A stretch of 64,000 nt of DNA from contig OZ024791.1 in the NCBI GenBank assembly GCA_964017065.1, positions 6,624,547 to 6,688,546 of the forward strand, in the 5' to 3' direction. Within the stretch, counting starts at the first letter, position 1. The number at the start of each line of letters is the position of its first letter. Source of the DNA: Haliclona indistincta. Lineage: Eukaryota > Porifera > Demospongiae > Haplosclerida > Chalinidae. Of this stretch, positions 33,216 through 47,300 are shown piece by piece. Below the pieces are notes generated by a model. It was given only the letters and a program-made list of their open reading frames with translations. It was not told the DNA's origin and did no database searches. Made by a program: the position numbers and the translations under genes.

Positions 33216-36200
33216 GGAGAGAGCATGAGAAACAACACACGCATACAAAGTAACAGATGTACACACACTCCGTTGCTATCCCACTATAACACAGTGAGTA
33301 ATGTCATTACAGTGAGTGTCTACAAGTCGTTTTGAAAGGCGGCCGATGTGTGAAGTGACTACTACGCTACTTTAGAGCGGCAGTGAAGTCTGTGTGGGGT
33401 AAAGGCATATTGCATTAGTCAAAGCATTCCATATTAAGTGATTTATGTGTACAAGTAGTAAGTAGTTTAATTGGACACGCCCACCCCCTCAGCACTTCAA
33501 AGGGTCGGTTCCTGGGATGTGAATTAGTGAGGAAGTATCATTGTGAATACGCTATAGATGAGGTCATTTACTGCTCAATAGTAGTGGGTTCGTGTGTCTT
33601 AAATATTCTAATTATACACCCTGAGAAATGTTGTAGTCACATTGCAGTGTAATTATTATACTATGTCGATTATGATTTTCACAACAGTACTTCGCTTTGA
33701 ACGTGCATTTCGACGTCTTTGAAGAATGTGTGTGAAGTTTATCGCACACAGTGCTCAAAGGACTGAATTAAATTTTTACAAAAGAATGCGTAGCATCCAC
33801 TTTGAAATGGCGATGGTATTTGTTTGATAAAATGTAATTACTGTCTAATGAGTGCAGAATAAAGTCTGCTTTATTATAATACACCTTGCATGACACTGGA
33901 AATTATTGGGACATTCCTTGCCATATCGAAAGTGATTCAGCGTCATCCATGTAGGGCTTGATGCCTAAATAATGAGGCAGTTATAGCTCGAAATTAATAT
34001 TAAATATTACTAAAAGGGCAGTCTTAATCAAGCTGCAACAATATTGCTCTAATCCCTAACTAGACCTCTAATCTCGATGACTTCACTGTTTGCACAATAA
34101 CTCGAGAGACATAATATCATCGTGGTGTTTTTGGCTCTGATGTTGTGTTTCTGGTACTCGTGCCTACGCTCGTGCTACTGTATCAAGTATATCAGGTCAA
34201 AGGATGTTAATTACACATTGGCTGGGCATGACCTGTCATGTGTAGCATGCATCCAAGCGTCTGCTGTGATGTAATGGTATGGAAGGTACAACAGCTGTGG
34301 TTGTTGATCACTGGATCTGTTCTGTATTTTATTAACAGACATCGTTAGAAAGTGATGGAATTTCCACAACATTCTCAGTCGTGTTGTGAACTTTCTACTC
34401 AACCTTTCTCTTTTGATTTCGTCATCATGTGTCATCTCTCCTGCTTCATTTTAGTCAGAAGTTGCGAAATGCGCTCGGACTGGATGAAACCACTCACCCT
34501 TCGTATATCGAGCAAATGAAAGATCTCGGATACCCTCCTGGCTGGAGACTACTGGAAGAAGAGACGTTACACCTGTTCAACGAAGATGGAGTAGGTAAGA
34601 CGTCTGTTTGTTTTCATAAATGCAAATTCTTTTAACTTTTCATGTACTGTGTAATGTATGCTATTTGCTCGAAACACGGAAATTGCATGGTCTTCAAAGT
34701 GAAATCACAAATTTTTCCAACCACACCTGCACTACTATTATAGCTCAGACAATAGTTTAAGAATGAAATAACATAAACTTTCAGACCATACAAGAGTGGG
34801 ACAAGACAAAAACAAGAGCTTTTAGCAAAACACTAAAGATCAAAGCAGGGTCCAATCTTGTTCCTCTCATAACTCCCACCACTGGAGCAGCTGCATACCT
34901 GACTTTTGACTATTTTAAATGTATTCATGATTATTATGGTACGCATGCTCACGATAATTGTATTATGGGAACTGTAATGCGTAATAATTGAATTACAGCC
35001 TAGCTATTCTGTGTGCTCAATGATCTGTAGAGAGCACATTATAGTGAACTACCGCCACCACACAATGCATGGAATGGTCATTTCAACAAAGCTCTTCCGT
35101 TGCTACGATATTACGTCATATCATATTTATCATTTTTGTTCTTTTCTCATCGTCTCGTCGCTCACATCCTCTCTCTCATTTGTTCACCTTTCTCCTCTTA
35201 CTAGACATTGGTGTGGCTACTGTCAAGCAAAATATTAAAGGTAATAATATATACACTCACTTTCATCAGTGAAGTAATAAGACTGTGTCTCATTGACCGC
35301 TGTTCGGTAGATGACCACAGCTTATATTATAGCCCACATGCTTGTTGTATAGTAAAGAGGTTTATATTTGATTATACTAAAACAACTGCTCTCTGTGAAC
35401 GGAAAAGCTATGAACCTCAAGACACTGTTCTCTAGTACGACATCTGGTGCTAGCCGGAATGTTTATGATTCGTTCTTTTGAAGTGTAACTTGATCATTTA
35501 TCTATGGGGATAATAATGCATGGAAGTTTGTAGAGGAGGATTAGTCACTTTTGGGGCATCATGTATATATTAGCAGTTGTGTACTTGATTGTGGTTTCTC
35601 TGATTGGTTAGTACAAGGACATGTTTGTTGGTTATAGCTACGGCATCATGTGCATGCAGTGTAGAATGTGCTTACATGTATATACCATCTGTAAATGGTA
35701 CATGGTAGGAAACAGTGTGGTCAAGAGTGCAATAGCTGCCTGTCAGGCAACCGTTTTGTAAGCCTTTGATCACAAAGACGCACAAACAATTTACCATGCA
35801 TACTTACTACACATGTACATATAAACACAATCTACACGTACATGTACACAAGTAAATGCAATTTTCACTGGTTGTTCTATTGCATTTTGATAACTTTCCG
35901 ACTCACTAAGCATGCTTTCTGTAATTGAGTCTGTAGAATCTTAATTGTGCACGTTTCATTCTCTGATGAGGACAAATTGCGTGTCACGTATCGAAAATAG
36001 GTTTTCCATACATTACAGTTGACAGTTTGTACACATCGGACATTGAGAAAGAGCATTGACGAATAAACAGTAAGCTTCTGCGATATGATTTACCTTGAAG
36101 ATACACCAACCCTCTCCTGCTTGCAAGCTCCTTTCCACAGTATGAAATTGGGATGCATTGATGTGTAAATTAATCTTGTTGTTCACATACATTTAGGACT

Positions 36201-39200
36201 ATGAATAACGTTAACTCGTGATTTTATTATAGTAAACTGTCATAGGAGAGGGTGAAAATAGGATGGGTGTAGGTTCTTCTGTACACTGGTGTTTATTACT
36301 GCATTCCAACCTCCTGCATCTGTGAGTAGCCCGCCAACTTGACTCATTGGTCTTAAATGAGGCGAAGGGATGGTGTTGGCAGGAAATAGTTTGTTGCTAG
36401 GCAGTCATTGAGTTAGCTTTTATGTGGGTATTGATAATGAAGGTGTGGTTTATGAGTCATTATGAGAATGTCCTATTACTAAACTAATCAGTCAGATAAT
36501 GCAATGGTGTTGTACATTTCACCTGCTGATTGTGAGGGAAGACTGAAGATCAGTACCAGGAGCTTGTTGCGGGCTCTGGCAGTGCTAACATTATAGAATA
36601 ATGATCGTTGTTTGTGCTGTTGAAAAGCTTGAGTGTATAAAAAGTCCCTCTGTGTTAGGTAATTCTTTCACTTTAATGTTATCCCATTAGTTGGAAGGTT
36701 TGTGATTTGATTGCCTTGTCTAGTGTACTGAAGATTCCTTAGGTCTGGATAATTGAGTTGTGGCCTCTTTCCTATTTGGCTAAACACTATTGTTTATGAG
36801 GACATTAAAGGATATGAACAATGCCTGGACATGTTTGAGGGTTTGTGGCTCTGAATCAAATGTGCACTTGTGTGAGTGGAGGCTATAGTGTAATATGATT
36901 ATAGTGGTTAATATGCTTGTTATTGGACATGATGCATACCCTTTGATTTTCTTTGTTGGAGACCTGTGTACGATTTACCAAACACTGTTTGCTGTACACA
37001 GTTTACAGAAAAATAAGTGTTTTTTACTACTCTGCAATCGTAAGTCAACTAGTCAATGTGTGCGTTAAATGGTAGCTCTTTTACACTCAAGACCGATTAT
37101 GTACATATACATGTTCTGAACAGAATGTTTAACCTATTGATTCACTGCACGTGTACTAAATTGTAAGTTTCAGTATTGTAGCTGTTTGTGACAGTTTGTC
37201 AATGTTTATTACACACAACATGAACTTTTCCTTTGATCTGCCTCTCTCCTCTCAACAGAAATCATATTTCCTGGTTTCAATGATGTCTACGCCACCACTG
37301 ACGTGCACACTGCTCCTCAAAACCAAGTCAGTATAGAAGAGGTTGATGCACCATATCTTATGCTGCTTGCTGCATGACAATGTGGTCCTTTGATGTTACT
37401 GTATTGTATTGGTCACCATTGTGTACAACAGTTCGCAATACACATCAAAGGTGCCTAACTCTTGTAATAGTATTGAAATCAATGACCCATTTAATATCTA
37501 TGGACTAGCGAGTGGATCAAAACGTCAAGAAGCGTTGGAGTAGTTCTTGTTCTATTGCCTAAGCTTTCTCTACACTGATATTTAGTGCAGTTCAAGTGTC
37601 ACGTCTCACTATAACAAATAAGTACAGTCCCTTATTACTCTATAGACTCACAGACTCTATACACTACACATCTGCTGTCTGTGTGTGTATGTGCACTCTG
37701 TGTACGTCTGTGCACTCTGTGTACTGATATGATTTGTGCATGTGTTTTGGTGCGCCAGCTACACTGTTGATTGTTCGGTGGTCCTTTGATGTTCAGTGTT
37801 TGGCTATTGAAACAATGCTTCTGTTGAGTAGACCAAACTGGATATGTTTGTACAACTTAGGCAAGTCACATTGCAGTTGTTTGAAGTTGAAAGGTAAGCC
37901 GAGGAAAGTGAGGAAAGTAAGCAATTACCTGAGGCAGTGCATACCAGGCTTGTTAGATTTTGATTGTTCCACCTGCGGTTACTATGTGCAATGCAAACAT
38001 CGCGTGCACTTGATTAGTAGCATTCGTATTATCTCGGCTCTCTGCCTGTACACATGGATGTCAACACATCCTCTTTTGCACTTTGACACATACACACCCA
38101 GTCCACTTCATTCGCAAACACCAGCCCATTTTAAAGTGTGAAATCCATGGATTTATTGAGTATTTAAAGCCCTCTAGACGAACTCAGGGAAACACCCGCG
38201 ATACAATCGTTAGACTCTACAAACTGTCACACTTTCAGTACCTGTGTGAGCATGTTAAGAATATTTGTATTGTCTGGAGTCAAGTAGATCAGGATTCGTG
38301 GTCAGTAGTACAGTGAGCAAGTGACTTAATGTGGGTTATAGCCATACATACTACATACAAACAAGGTCTGTTGATGCTTTCCTGGGGATATGCCTGCAGT
38401 AAGTTATCTGTTTGTCTGGTCTATATCTGTGGTTGAAGTGACAAAGGTTAGTCTAATAACCTACTTCCTTGTTTTCTGCACCCAGGATCCCAACGGGACA
38501 GCGGGTTGTACAAAAACTCTACTACAGTGTCTTAGTTTACTTAGAAACAACACTTGACGCTTTGATATTAAGTTATTGTGTCAGGAACCCATGTTTGTTG
38601 GTACAGTGTCTTGGCTCTTTTGGATAATTAAGTACAAGAATTACTGCTTGATATTGTGATTTGAGATGGTATGTGGTTACACTCAAAGACACAAGAGTAC
38701 TCTTGTTACATTTCCGCATTAATCGAAAGTGCATTGCTTCGAACGAATTATATCAAAATTTACTAATGGAGTGTGACATTTGTCATACTCTTTCATTCAG
38801 CCGAAAATATGCAAAGCAGCTTAGTCATTGCATAGTCTTGTTCGTGCATTCAAGGTGCTGGGACTGAATACTTGTGATTTCATTATCACGGCTGATAAAG
38901 AGGTCATCAGTTCAAATTTAAGGGGCTATAAGAGTGAGCATGTAGGGCATTTTAAGATACAACTGAAAATGGAACCTCCACTAAAAAAGGATGATCTGGT
39001 GGTTAGTAGTAGTTAATAATGTGTTCCCATTGAAGCGTTTCGGTGTCCATGTGTAGTGGTATGCACAGCTGGCGCTGTATGCAAACACTTAACCAATATA
39101 TTAGATAAAAGCCCGTGGGCTGGATATTGGTATGTGTTAACTAGCGATGGTTATGCTAAATTGACATTATCTTTCCTCTGTATCCACGTGCATTATTAAA

Positions 39201-40957
39201 TAGAGTTGATATAGATACCACTGTTCTCACATTAAGTAGTGTTGTTACAGTACACATTAAGTGCCAAATAGTTGCTCTAAATTTCTGTTCAGACATCCAG
39301 TGCTGCCCAAGTTGACGAGATGAGCTGCAGTGAAGAGCTCAACCTTCAAGATTATGAATTTCGTAAGTTCAGTACTTATCAACGTTATTACTAATGAACA
39401 CAGAAGTATGGATGTCATCTTTATAGGAACTAAAATTATTTCCTCTTTAACAGATCTTCTCACCTTTCATGTTAACTCCTTTCCTTCCTTATTAACACTT
39501 TTAGTTATTTGGTGGTTGAAACAAATTTGAATTTTGAATTCAAAGGCTTCTTCATTGTTTGACATTAGGTGGCATTAGTAGCAGCATTATTTGAATGGAA
39601 GAGACTGGGGCTGTGTTGTACACGTTGACACTGGAGACAAATAGTTGGAGTTTTTGAGATCTGTACCAATTTGAAAACCACCATATTGCATCAACATAGA
39701 ATTTGACCATTATGCGCCAAACCCACACTTTCAAACTTGCATTCCACTCTCAAGTTGGTTTGCAAAGTGCCTCAACCCACTGTTTGTGTATGACAATAAG
39801 GGGCTTAGTTTTACCATAGACCAGTATCTTTTGGTAGGTATTTGACAATGTGTGAGGGTATGTATTGGCACTCTAGATCCATCCTACATCCAGTCCCATG
39901 CACATGGTCATGTTACCACTGTGATTGTGTTCTCTGTACATCAAAGGGTAGTTAGTTTTGATAGCATGTGAAGCTATGGCAAGATATCCTTTAAGACAAA
40001 CTGGTCTCCAGCTATAATAAGCATCACAAACAGCTGAAGATGACCAAACATTTTATCATGCTACTGTGTTGTTGCACCTTATCTACAGAACACAGACTGG
40101 TTTGATAGCCTAACACACTACAGAGACATGCATGTATTGAGAGATAACTTAAGTGGAATTGTGAAGACTTTTAAATACGGTTGTTTTTGTGCACCAGCTT
40201 GAGGCATGAACTTGAGCCATAGTGTGACAAGCCGGAGCATATGGCACCTGTACGTATCTGCTCAACACCTGACCAGCATCCTGTGATATCACATAATTAC
40301 ATCACAACTCCACTACAGATCCTCTGGTGGCTGCTATGCATGTGTCCGGACGGTTACTCCAACTCATGCAGACACTAATACCTAGAAATCATTTTTGATT
40401 TTCAGTCAATTTTCAAGGGCTATTGGCGATATGAAAGTGGGCAGCTGGTATCTCCAGCCACAAAGTGATAATACTTTTAAAATGTGCTGTTGCTGTACTC
40501 ATGGACCCAACACCTGGTGTGTCGAAGGTGTGTGTGGTTACCACACCTGCTCACTAGGCCCACTAACTACTGTACTGCTGGTATACATTGTGGTTTTATC
40601 TGTGATTCTATTAATGTGTGTGAGCAAGTTTGGGCAGTGCAGATGTTCAACCCTTAGCACCTTTGCTGTGCACATGTCCGCTAATTGCTACACATTCCCA
40701 TATCACTTCCTTTGTTAGGTGAAGGCGAAGAAGGCGAATCATTTGGTTTAGTCAAGTTTATGAAAGAATCTTCGCATGAGATGTCCAGTGAAGATGACAG
40801 TGAAGAGGAGCAGCAGCCGATGAACAATTTTTCACTTGATTTTCCACCTGGATATGTAGATGTCACGACTAACATCAAACCAAAGAGGTGGCGAACAATC
40901 AAGAAACTCTTAGACCAACGCAAACTAGTACCTGAAAGACAGTGTGATAACAAATAG
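30387..40957 (+). CDS. ZCCHC8: ZCCHC8 orthologue (NEXT complex scaffold), with a one-base defect
   Basis: Fourteen exons: 30387-30487, 30556-30642, 30694-30817, 30871-30945, 31031-31145, 31188-31290, 31339-31404, 31460-31536, 33108-33164, 34455-34594, 35205-35240, 37259-37326, 39293-39362, 40719-40957. The zinc knuckle (TCFNCGG..HHMSKCDQ) is followed by PINPFRVASSRRKY and the PSP domain (RYHMALSHDRFLKFEPGKL, RNALGLDETTHPSYIEQM, LGYPPGW), the order diagnostic of ZCCHC8. Then IIFPGFND and a C-terminus ending RTIKKLLDQRKLVPER. ZCCHC8 scaffolds MTR4 and RBM7, guiding promoter-upstream and other nuclear RNAs to the exosome. Between GGF and HHM the frame breaks: one base is missing at about 31,380, and a stop would follow. 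All other junctions are in phase, so a sequence or assembly error is likely. The long introns hold only AT-rich DNA. Confidence 0.92.
31537..33107. other. ZCCHC8 intron, 1.6 kb
   Basis: No nested gene or defined repeat seen. Short open frames here have no domain signature. Confidence 0.5.
33179..33222. repeat. (GA)n microsatellite in a ZCCHC8 intron
   Basis: A purine run of GA units with a few A/G interruptions, just downstream of the exon ending at 33,164. Confidence 0.8.
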
Positions 40958-41833
40958 AACGCACAGCATTGGTCATTGTTCTCAACACATTCACTTATGT
41001 GATTTTTATGCTAACCTTCATGTAATTTTTGAGTTTAGAATGAGTGCAAGGTGCGTTGCGCTGTGGGTTGCTTGACGCTAGTAGTCAAACAGATCACACA
41101 CTTTTATCTCAAGTATTTGAGCAAGCAAGCGTGTTGTTGTGCATTCGATTCATTTTTCATGTGGGACGATACTTGCTCGGTCTACACATTCTCTCAGTCA
41201 CCGAAGACACAACTGAATTAAAAGTGGTATTGTAGAATGACCATGTAGTGTTATCTAATAAGAAACATTACCATAATAGACTGCTCTTCTATTGGGTGTA
41301 GATGTCGTCGCTAACTCATTCACATAACTTACAGTACAGCCTTGAGTATGGAAGGCATGCATGCTAGTACTAACGTGATTTACAATGTGGCTATGCATTT
41401 CCATTCATGTAATAACAGTGTGATTCATTGTGGTATTTGGTCTTATTTGTCCATCTGAACTCTTCTGTCTTCAGTCCAGCTAACCTGTTTAGCATCACTG
41501 TAAGACAACACTGGCTAATCTTCCATGCCGCTCACTTCCTTGTCTTCACTGGATTCGGGCAAGTTTGTCTATGGCTACTTATTGTACATGCAAATCGCAA
41601 ATAAGGTCTCACATCTTTTTGAGTTTTTGTAATAGTGGGCAGAATATTGTCAGAAAGGAAGTGATTTGAGAGTAACAGATAAAACTTGGTCACTACTATA
41701 CACAAGATTAATAATAATACCAGTCTTGGCACCAAATAAATCAGATGAGATAAGTGGAGAAGATTGAATACAGTGTGAATGACAGTTTATTACACCAGAC
41801 AATGAGAGTGTGCATGTGTTGAGTTTAGTCTTA
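40958..41833. other. Convergent intergenic region (ZCCHC8 / SH3 adaptor 3' ends)
   Basis: 3' UTR-type sequence between two convergent genes. No exon or repeat supported. Confidence 0.5.
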
Positions 41834-43977
41834 TTACACAACAGGAGGGACAACAAGAGACATAGGAATGAAGCCACACTTGTCTGTGCGAGGACAGTAG
41901 GCCCAGATTTTCTCAGAACCAGATTGGCCGAGAACGTCTGCTAGAAGTGGTTCAGAGAATTCTACTGTTAGTTCTTCCTCTACTGTGGCTTCATAGTCCA
42001 TGAGCACTATCAGTCTTGTGCCGATCTTCTTGATCTCTTCCTTGTCGACTGTGACTGGGTTCTGGTTAGAGCTCTTGATCATGGCTAGGTGTCTGAACCG
42101 ATCTTTTGCTTGTAGTCTCATGTTGCGGTGGTGGATGTTGTGACGAGCATGGTAGTTCCTTCTGTGAGCATCCATTGTTTGCAGTCTAGCTGTTCGTCCA
42201 CCTTGACGCATTACTGGACTTGACAAAGCTATAAGATAAAGAGAGGAAAGGTGAGTTTGTGTTTTGCCTACTTTTAAAGCAATCATTATTAATTGCTGGA
42301 ATCAGTACACACAGACCCCTACAAGCAGTGTAATGCCAAAACTACTGTCAACCAAGGTGGAAATCTATTGCTGGCAATGACCCCATTTCATGGCATTGGA
42401 CAGCTTGCAACAAACAGACAGCTGCTACTCATTGGCTTGTATAGCATGTGTATACGTGTTTAGGATCAAAGTAACTGAGACAAGGGAAAAACTGCTGGGT
42501 TCCCTGAAGTTGGCACCAGTGTTTTGTTGGAACACAACTTGCTTGACTACAAGCTAGTGGAAAACAAATTGATTGGTATAATGAGCTGAGGTATTCTATG
42601 CTCTTGTGAACACTCTTTGTGATAGTAAGGCTAGGAATGTAGTGCATTAGGCAGTCAAGTTGCTAATTGTTGTCAATAACAATAAAATAGTTTAACTCAT
42701 TTACACTACTAGGCATTAGGATGCTGGGGTGTGAAAAACACCTTTCTTCATTGGAAAGGTTATGACTAGCTGATATGACCAAATACAGCAGAAGCACTAC
42801 TGAGTAACAGGTAGGGAAACTTACAAGGATGGTTTCCGAGGGTGCAGCAGGTCCTTGGGATGAACCCTTCTTCTCCACTATGCACAGTCACGACCCACAA
42901 CCAGTTGCAGTCGTCAGCATTGAGTACCCGCACACGTTGACCTTTGCTCACAAATACCTCATTCTCCTCTTTTGCCTCAAAGTCGTGGATGACCACTAGT
43001 TCTTCAATGTAGGCTCTTCTGAACGAGTCCATAGGTGGCTTGATGGTGGCTGGTCTGTAGTTGGAGTATGCTCTGCTTACACGTGACACTGAAGTATGGT
43101 ATGTTGGGCCTTCAATGGATGACATGTAACCACTATTGTCTATAACTTGAGTTTGAACAGGAGAGCCACTGTCTACTCGCCGACAGCCAGTGTTGATGCT
43201 GTATGACGGAGGGACCTCGGGGCGACGGGTGTGGGTGAATACTGGAGGATATGCTTGCGATGCAGTTGCATCTGTGTCGTATCCAGACATGTACGCGTCG
43301 TCTCGGCAGAATTCTGGTTCTGATTGGTAGCCACTGTATTTTCTTGAAGGTCGCACATAGCTGTATGGGAGAAAGCCGTTGCTGCCATGCTTTGTTACAG
43401 CAAACACCCAGTCATGGTTTCTGTACAGCACTCTCACTCGCTGTCCTTTTCGTACAGATAACTCCTCGTTGCAGCATGGTGCATAATCGCGAATTGCGGT
43501 CATCCGCAAATTGGCTGGTCGCTCTTTTGTGGCACGGCGAAGAATTTGACTCTCGAAGCTGCCGTCGTCTGTGGCGTAGCCAGTCTGAGACTCCGACTGG
43601 TATCCAGACGTATGCGTAGATCGGCTTCCTCCAGAAGAGTTGCTGCCAGTACTGCCTGGCTGAGAGCTCACAGGTGTGCGTGGAATTTGGTGTGGGCTGC
43701 CTCCAGAGCTAGAGCTGCGTGGACTTCCGTGGATACGAGGATCTCTGGCAATCTCAAACTGCGGTGCAGATTCCGTTGCAAGGAAAGAGGGCTGGATGAG
43801 CGGAGGAGGCTTGGAACCCTTGGGAGGAACTGCAAAGCAAAGATCAGTGATCACAAGTCAGTAAGCATGGTAGGGTAACTTACTCTTTTGGTCTCTGGTT
43901 TGCTGTGGTCTCGGTTTCTTCTTGCCACTGCCCTGGAAGGGCGCTGGGCACATGGCCATTTTCAGCAACGCTGACAT
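41834..43977 (-). CDS. Three-SH3 adaptor, Dlish/Vamana-like (497 aa)
   Basis: Three exons: 43977-43884, 43829-42825, 42228-41834 (TAA); phases agree. The N-terminus is basic (MAMCPAPFQGSGKKKPRP), with a second possible Met at 43,959. Pro/Ser-rich sequence with SGYQSESQTGYATDDGS follows. SH3-1 has MTAIRDYAPCCNEELSVRKG..DWVFAV..GFLPYSYV. A linker repeats the SGYQSE theme (KYSGYQSEPEF, YMSGYDTDA). SH3-2 is LVVIHDFEAKEENEVFVSKG..GFIPRTC and SH3-3 is LIVLMDYEATVEEELTVEF..CGFIPMSLV. Three SH3 domains with SGYQSE linkers match my recollection of Dlish (Vamana), which links the atypical myosin Dachs and a palmitoyltransferase to Fat signalling in flies. Orthology is a family-level inference; another multi-SH3 adaptor is possible. 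Convergent with ZCCHC8. Confidence 0.8.
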
Positions 43978-44381
43978 ATTTGCTAACACGTTCGAGTCTG
44001 CTTTACTCAAGATTGAGTTGCTACGAGCAAGTGCTAATTCACTATAACTAAATTTTTTGAGAGTACTGCTGGCTTTTATATATTTGGCGTGACGAAATTT
44101 CGCGCCGATAGTCAAATATTCGCGCGTGACGTTGCAGGTATGCAAGATCAAAGGCAGCAACTTTATCCATGCAACCACTACCGTCGCTAGGCAACTATCT
44201 TTGATGTCTCGCCGCCGGGTAGATAGAGAGGCAAGTCAAGGCAAGACTTGTTTTCATAACGAAACATTTTGTATTAGGAATAAACAAAAAGAACACATTA
44301 CACAGGCGTGGTTTAGTCAATGGACTATAATGAAATTGACAACGTTGAAAATAATTTTATTCTTTTTCTTGATGATCTAGT
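43978..44381. promoter_or_regulatory. Upstream region of the SH3 adaptor gene
   Basis: About 400 bp between the start of the SH3 gene and the stop of the next minus-strand gene. It should hold the SH3 promoter and the 3' UTR of the upstream gene; aataaa on the minus strand near 44,360 is a plausible poly(A) signal. It contains cgtcgctaggcaac at about 44,193, which resembles half of an RFX X-box. Confidence 0.4.
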
Positions 44382-47300
44382 TCAGTCAGCAATCCGTTGT
44401 TCCTGTTGACGAAACAGTCTGTAACGGCACATGGCTGACTGGCACATCACTGCAAGCTGTGGAAAAAAAAACACAATTAATTATAGTGCAAAAGAAAAGC
44501 AATCAGAGACTCATCAGAGAGAAAAATGAAACTGTATTTTAAGATCACAGGATTGCTGAACAAGGGTAGGTGGGGTAGACTCAAGGTGAGAAGTATACAG
44601 AGCATTCACAAGACAAACTGTCACCATGAAGAACCTCCCCCAAACCAGTCTCACCCTGTTCTCTATAGCATTAGAGATAGGAGTGACAAGGGTTCAAAAG
44701 TTGGATCAAAGTCACAGTTTGTGGCGTGAATACAGTTACACTTCACCAGCAACACACAAGATTGCTTTTCCAAACCATACACATCCAAGCAGCTGCTTGT
44801 GAGCGTCAAAGTGACACAGTGTTTCAAAAGCATTACAATGTACAATATTGCGTTTCCTTTTACCGGAAGCTTCACTATGTAGAATGAAATCATTGTGAAA
44901 CGTTTCAGCAAAACACACAATGCTTGGTCTCCAGTCAAAACAAGAATTGTACTAAAAATAAGAGTTCGAAGAGTACTTATCTTCAATTAAAATACCTGAT
45001 ACAGAGTCAAAATAATTTTTTAAAGAAAGATCGTAAATTGAGTATTAATTGTGAGCAATAACTATTATTGAAGAGACACTTGAAAGTGGTGACTTTGGTC
45101 TATAAGAACACCCAACTCTCACAGTGGAATGCACAATATTAGAGAAGTCTTCAATTGAGCATGGCTGAGTCCCTCCCTGAAATATGCAGATAGAGAAGGG
45201 AATGTTATTTTAGGAGCTCTGGATCAAGGGAGCATTGACTCTGTCATTTCAGCAGCTTTCACAGCTGTGGCTTTAGCTAGCACAAATCAAAACATACAGA
45301 GGGATACATCAAGGGAGTCCCAGGGAACTGGTTATGCAACAGTAGTTCTGTTTGATCAGAAAAGGGATGGTCTGCTTTCTCTCTCAGCTGACATTACTCC
45401 ACAAGAAATGAGCTAGCATGTACCTGCACCTGTGTTGATCTCATAATATGCAGCTGGTAGAGCACGTGCATGTGCTGTCTGTCTTATCTATACATGCACA
45501 TCCTCATACACACGCTAATGGACTATACTTCACTCAATGGTAGGCAATACAGCCATATGCTAACTAGTAAACACGGTGTAGACTTAATACTGACAGCTGG
45601 TTGTGCTTTAGTTGCAAGATGACCCTGTTTCCTGTCTAGAAGAAAAAGACTATGTAATAATAAAAGCTTTTGATGATACCTAATTGTCTTATTTTGTTGA
45701 ATCAGTCAATCGACCGTTTCATTAGTACATTCCTAATTCACAATTGAGTAGATTTTGATTAATCATGTGTGTTGACTGCATAATTATGTGTGTGACTGCA
45801 GCTGTGATCCATGACTAGGAAATTGAAGAAAATGAGAAGGTACCAATGAAACTACAATCGAACCCCACACAATCTCGTAACATCAACGCATGCATTATCT
45901 GTTACTATAGTAACAAGTACGTGCTCGTGCAAGCATGGCTGCATTACCCAAACATTAATTAATGCCTTTGGATGTTAGAATACAAAAAGCATTTAATGGA
46001 ACGAGTGATCCAACGATCTCATAGAATGATTGCCAATTCTCCTGTGTACTGCAAGTGATAGCGCACAAAGCAAGAATGCTTTTGATGATCAACAATAGCT
46101 GTTGAATTAATGTCCTGGCACTCAGTGCACAGTAGCCATAGGCAATCAATAAGTTGTTTATGAGACAATGTCTGTGCATGCAGTACTATACAGGACACAG
46201 TACCAGACTCATTACCATGATATGATATCACTTTTTTATCATTAGTGACACCCAGTGTTATGTTAGCAGTAAGCCCAAGCAGTTTATGACAGCAGACATT
46301 AGTTATTAAATTGATGTTTTGACTAAAGCTGTACCATAATCTCATACACACTCTGAGAAAATTGAAATTTGTGGGTGGTTGTGATAACAACTCTATAACA
46401 GCTATTGCATATTAATTTAGTGTGTTGATGTGGACCTTATGCACCACCTATGATTACCTTGTGCTCCTGCCCACAAGTAGAGCCCTCAATAATAAAGCTA
46501 GCTCAATAATGAAGCCTCTAGGGTCCGTTGAGTGCATGTAGTCGCTTCATTGTTGCATGTGTTATTGCGAGCCCTTCGGTTCAGTCATAACACCAAAAGG
46601 AAAATCAGACATATCAAGCACATCCTAGTAAAACAGTGATACACAACATTATACATGGAGCCTACAAGGTGGTTATGAAAATGATAGCCGGTCGGAGTAA
46701 ACAATAAGACAACCAGGAGGAAGCTTCCATATGTAGTTCACACAAGAGTGAATGAACAGGTGCAAATAGAATGGAAGCATAAGCAGTCATGGTGTCTAAA
46801 CATCCAGGAAGGAGCTCTTGGTTAAACCAGATTCACTGACTCAGCGAAACCCTCTGAAGTGGTGACTTATATAACAAACACTCCAGATAGCCTTTGAAGT
46901 CTGAGGACAACAAAAGGAAGTTATGATAGTTAGCAAAGCTACAATAGACAAGCTGTAGCCTGCAGACAGGGAATCTGTAACCTCATCTACAGCAAAGAGA
47001 TCATTATGCAGATTTGCAGTGGCTCTGTACATATTGGATCATATGACAGCTGACAACGCAGCCAGCGTGCACTATTTTGAATTTGCGTGTGTATGCACAG
47101 GTGCATACTATGGCGTGTTGACTGTGTACTTGAGTTGCACTGAAATTCCCAAGGCACACAGCTAGCAGAAGCACACTGCCAGCATAAAAGTTGTGACAGT
47201 ATCCAGTCAAGAGACCATACAACCACAAGTATGCACAAGCATCAATAATAATGTACTTGACAATAATGACATAATATCACTATCTACTATGCACAAGTGT

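Noticed and set aside
37734..38141. 135-residue frame inside a ZCCHC8 intron
   Set aside because: Low-complexity, no domain or splice context; consistent with a chance open frame.
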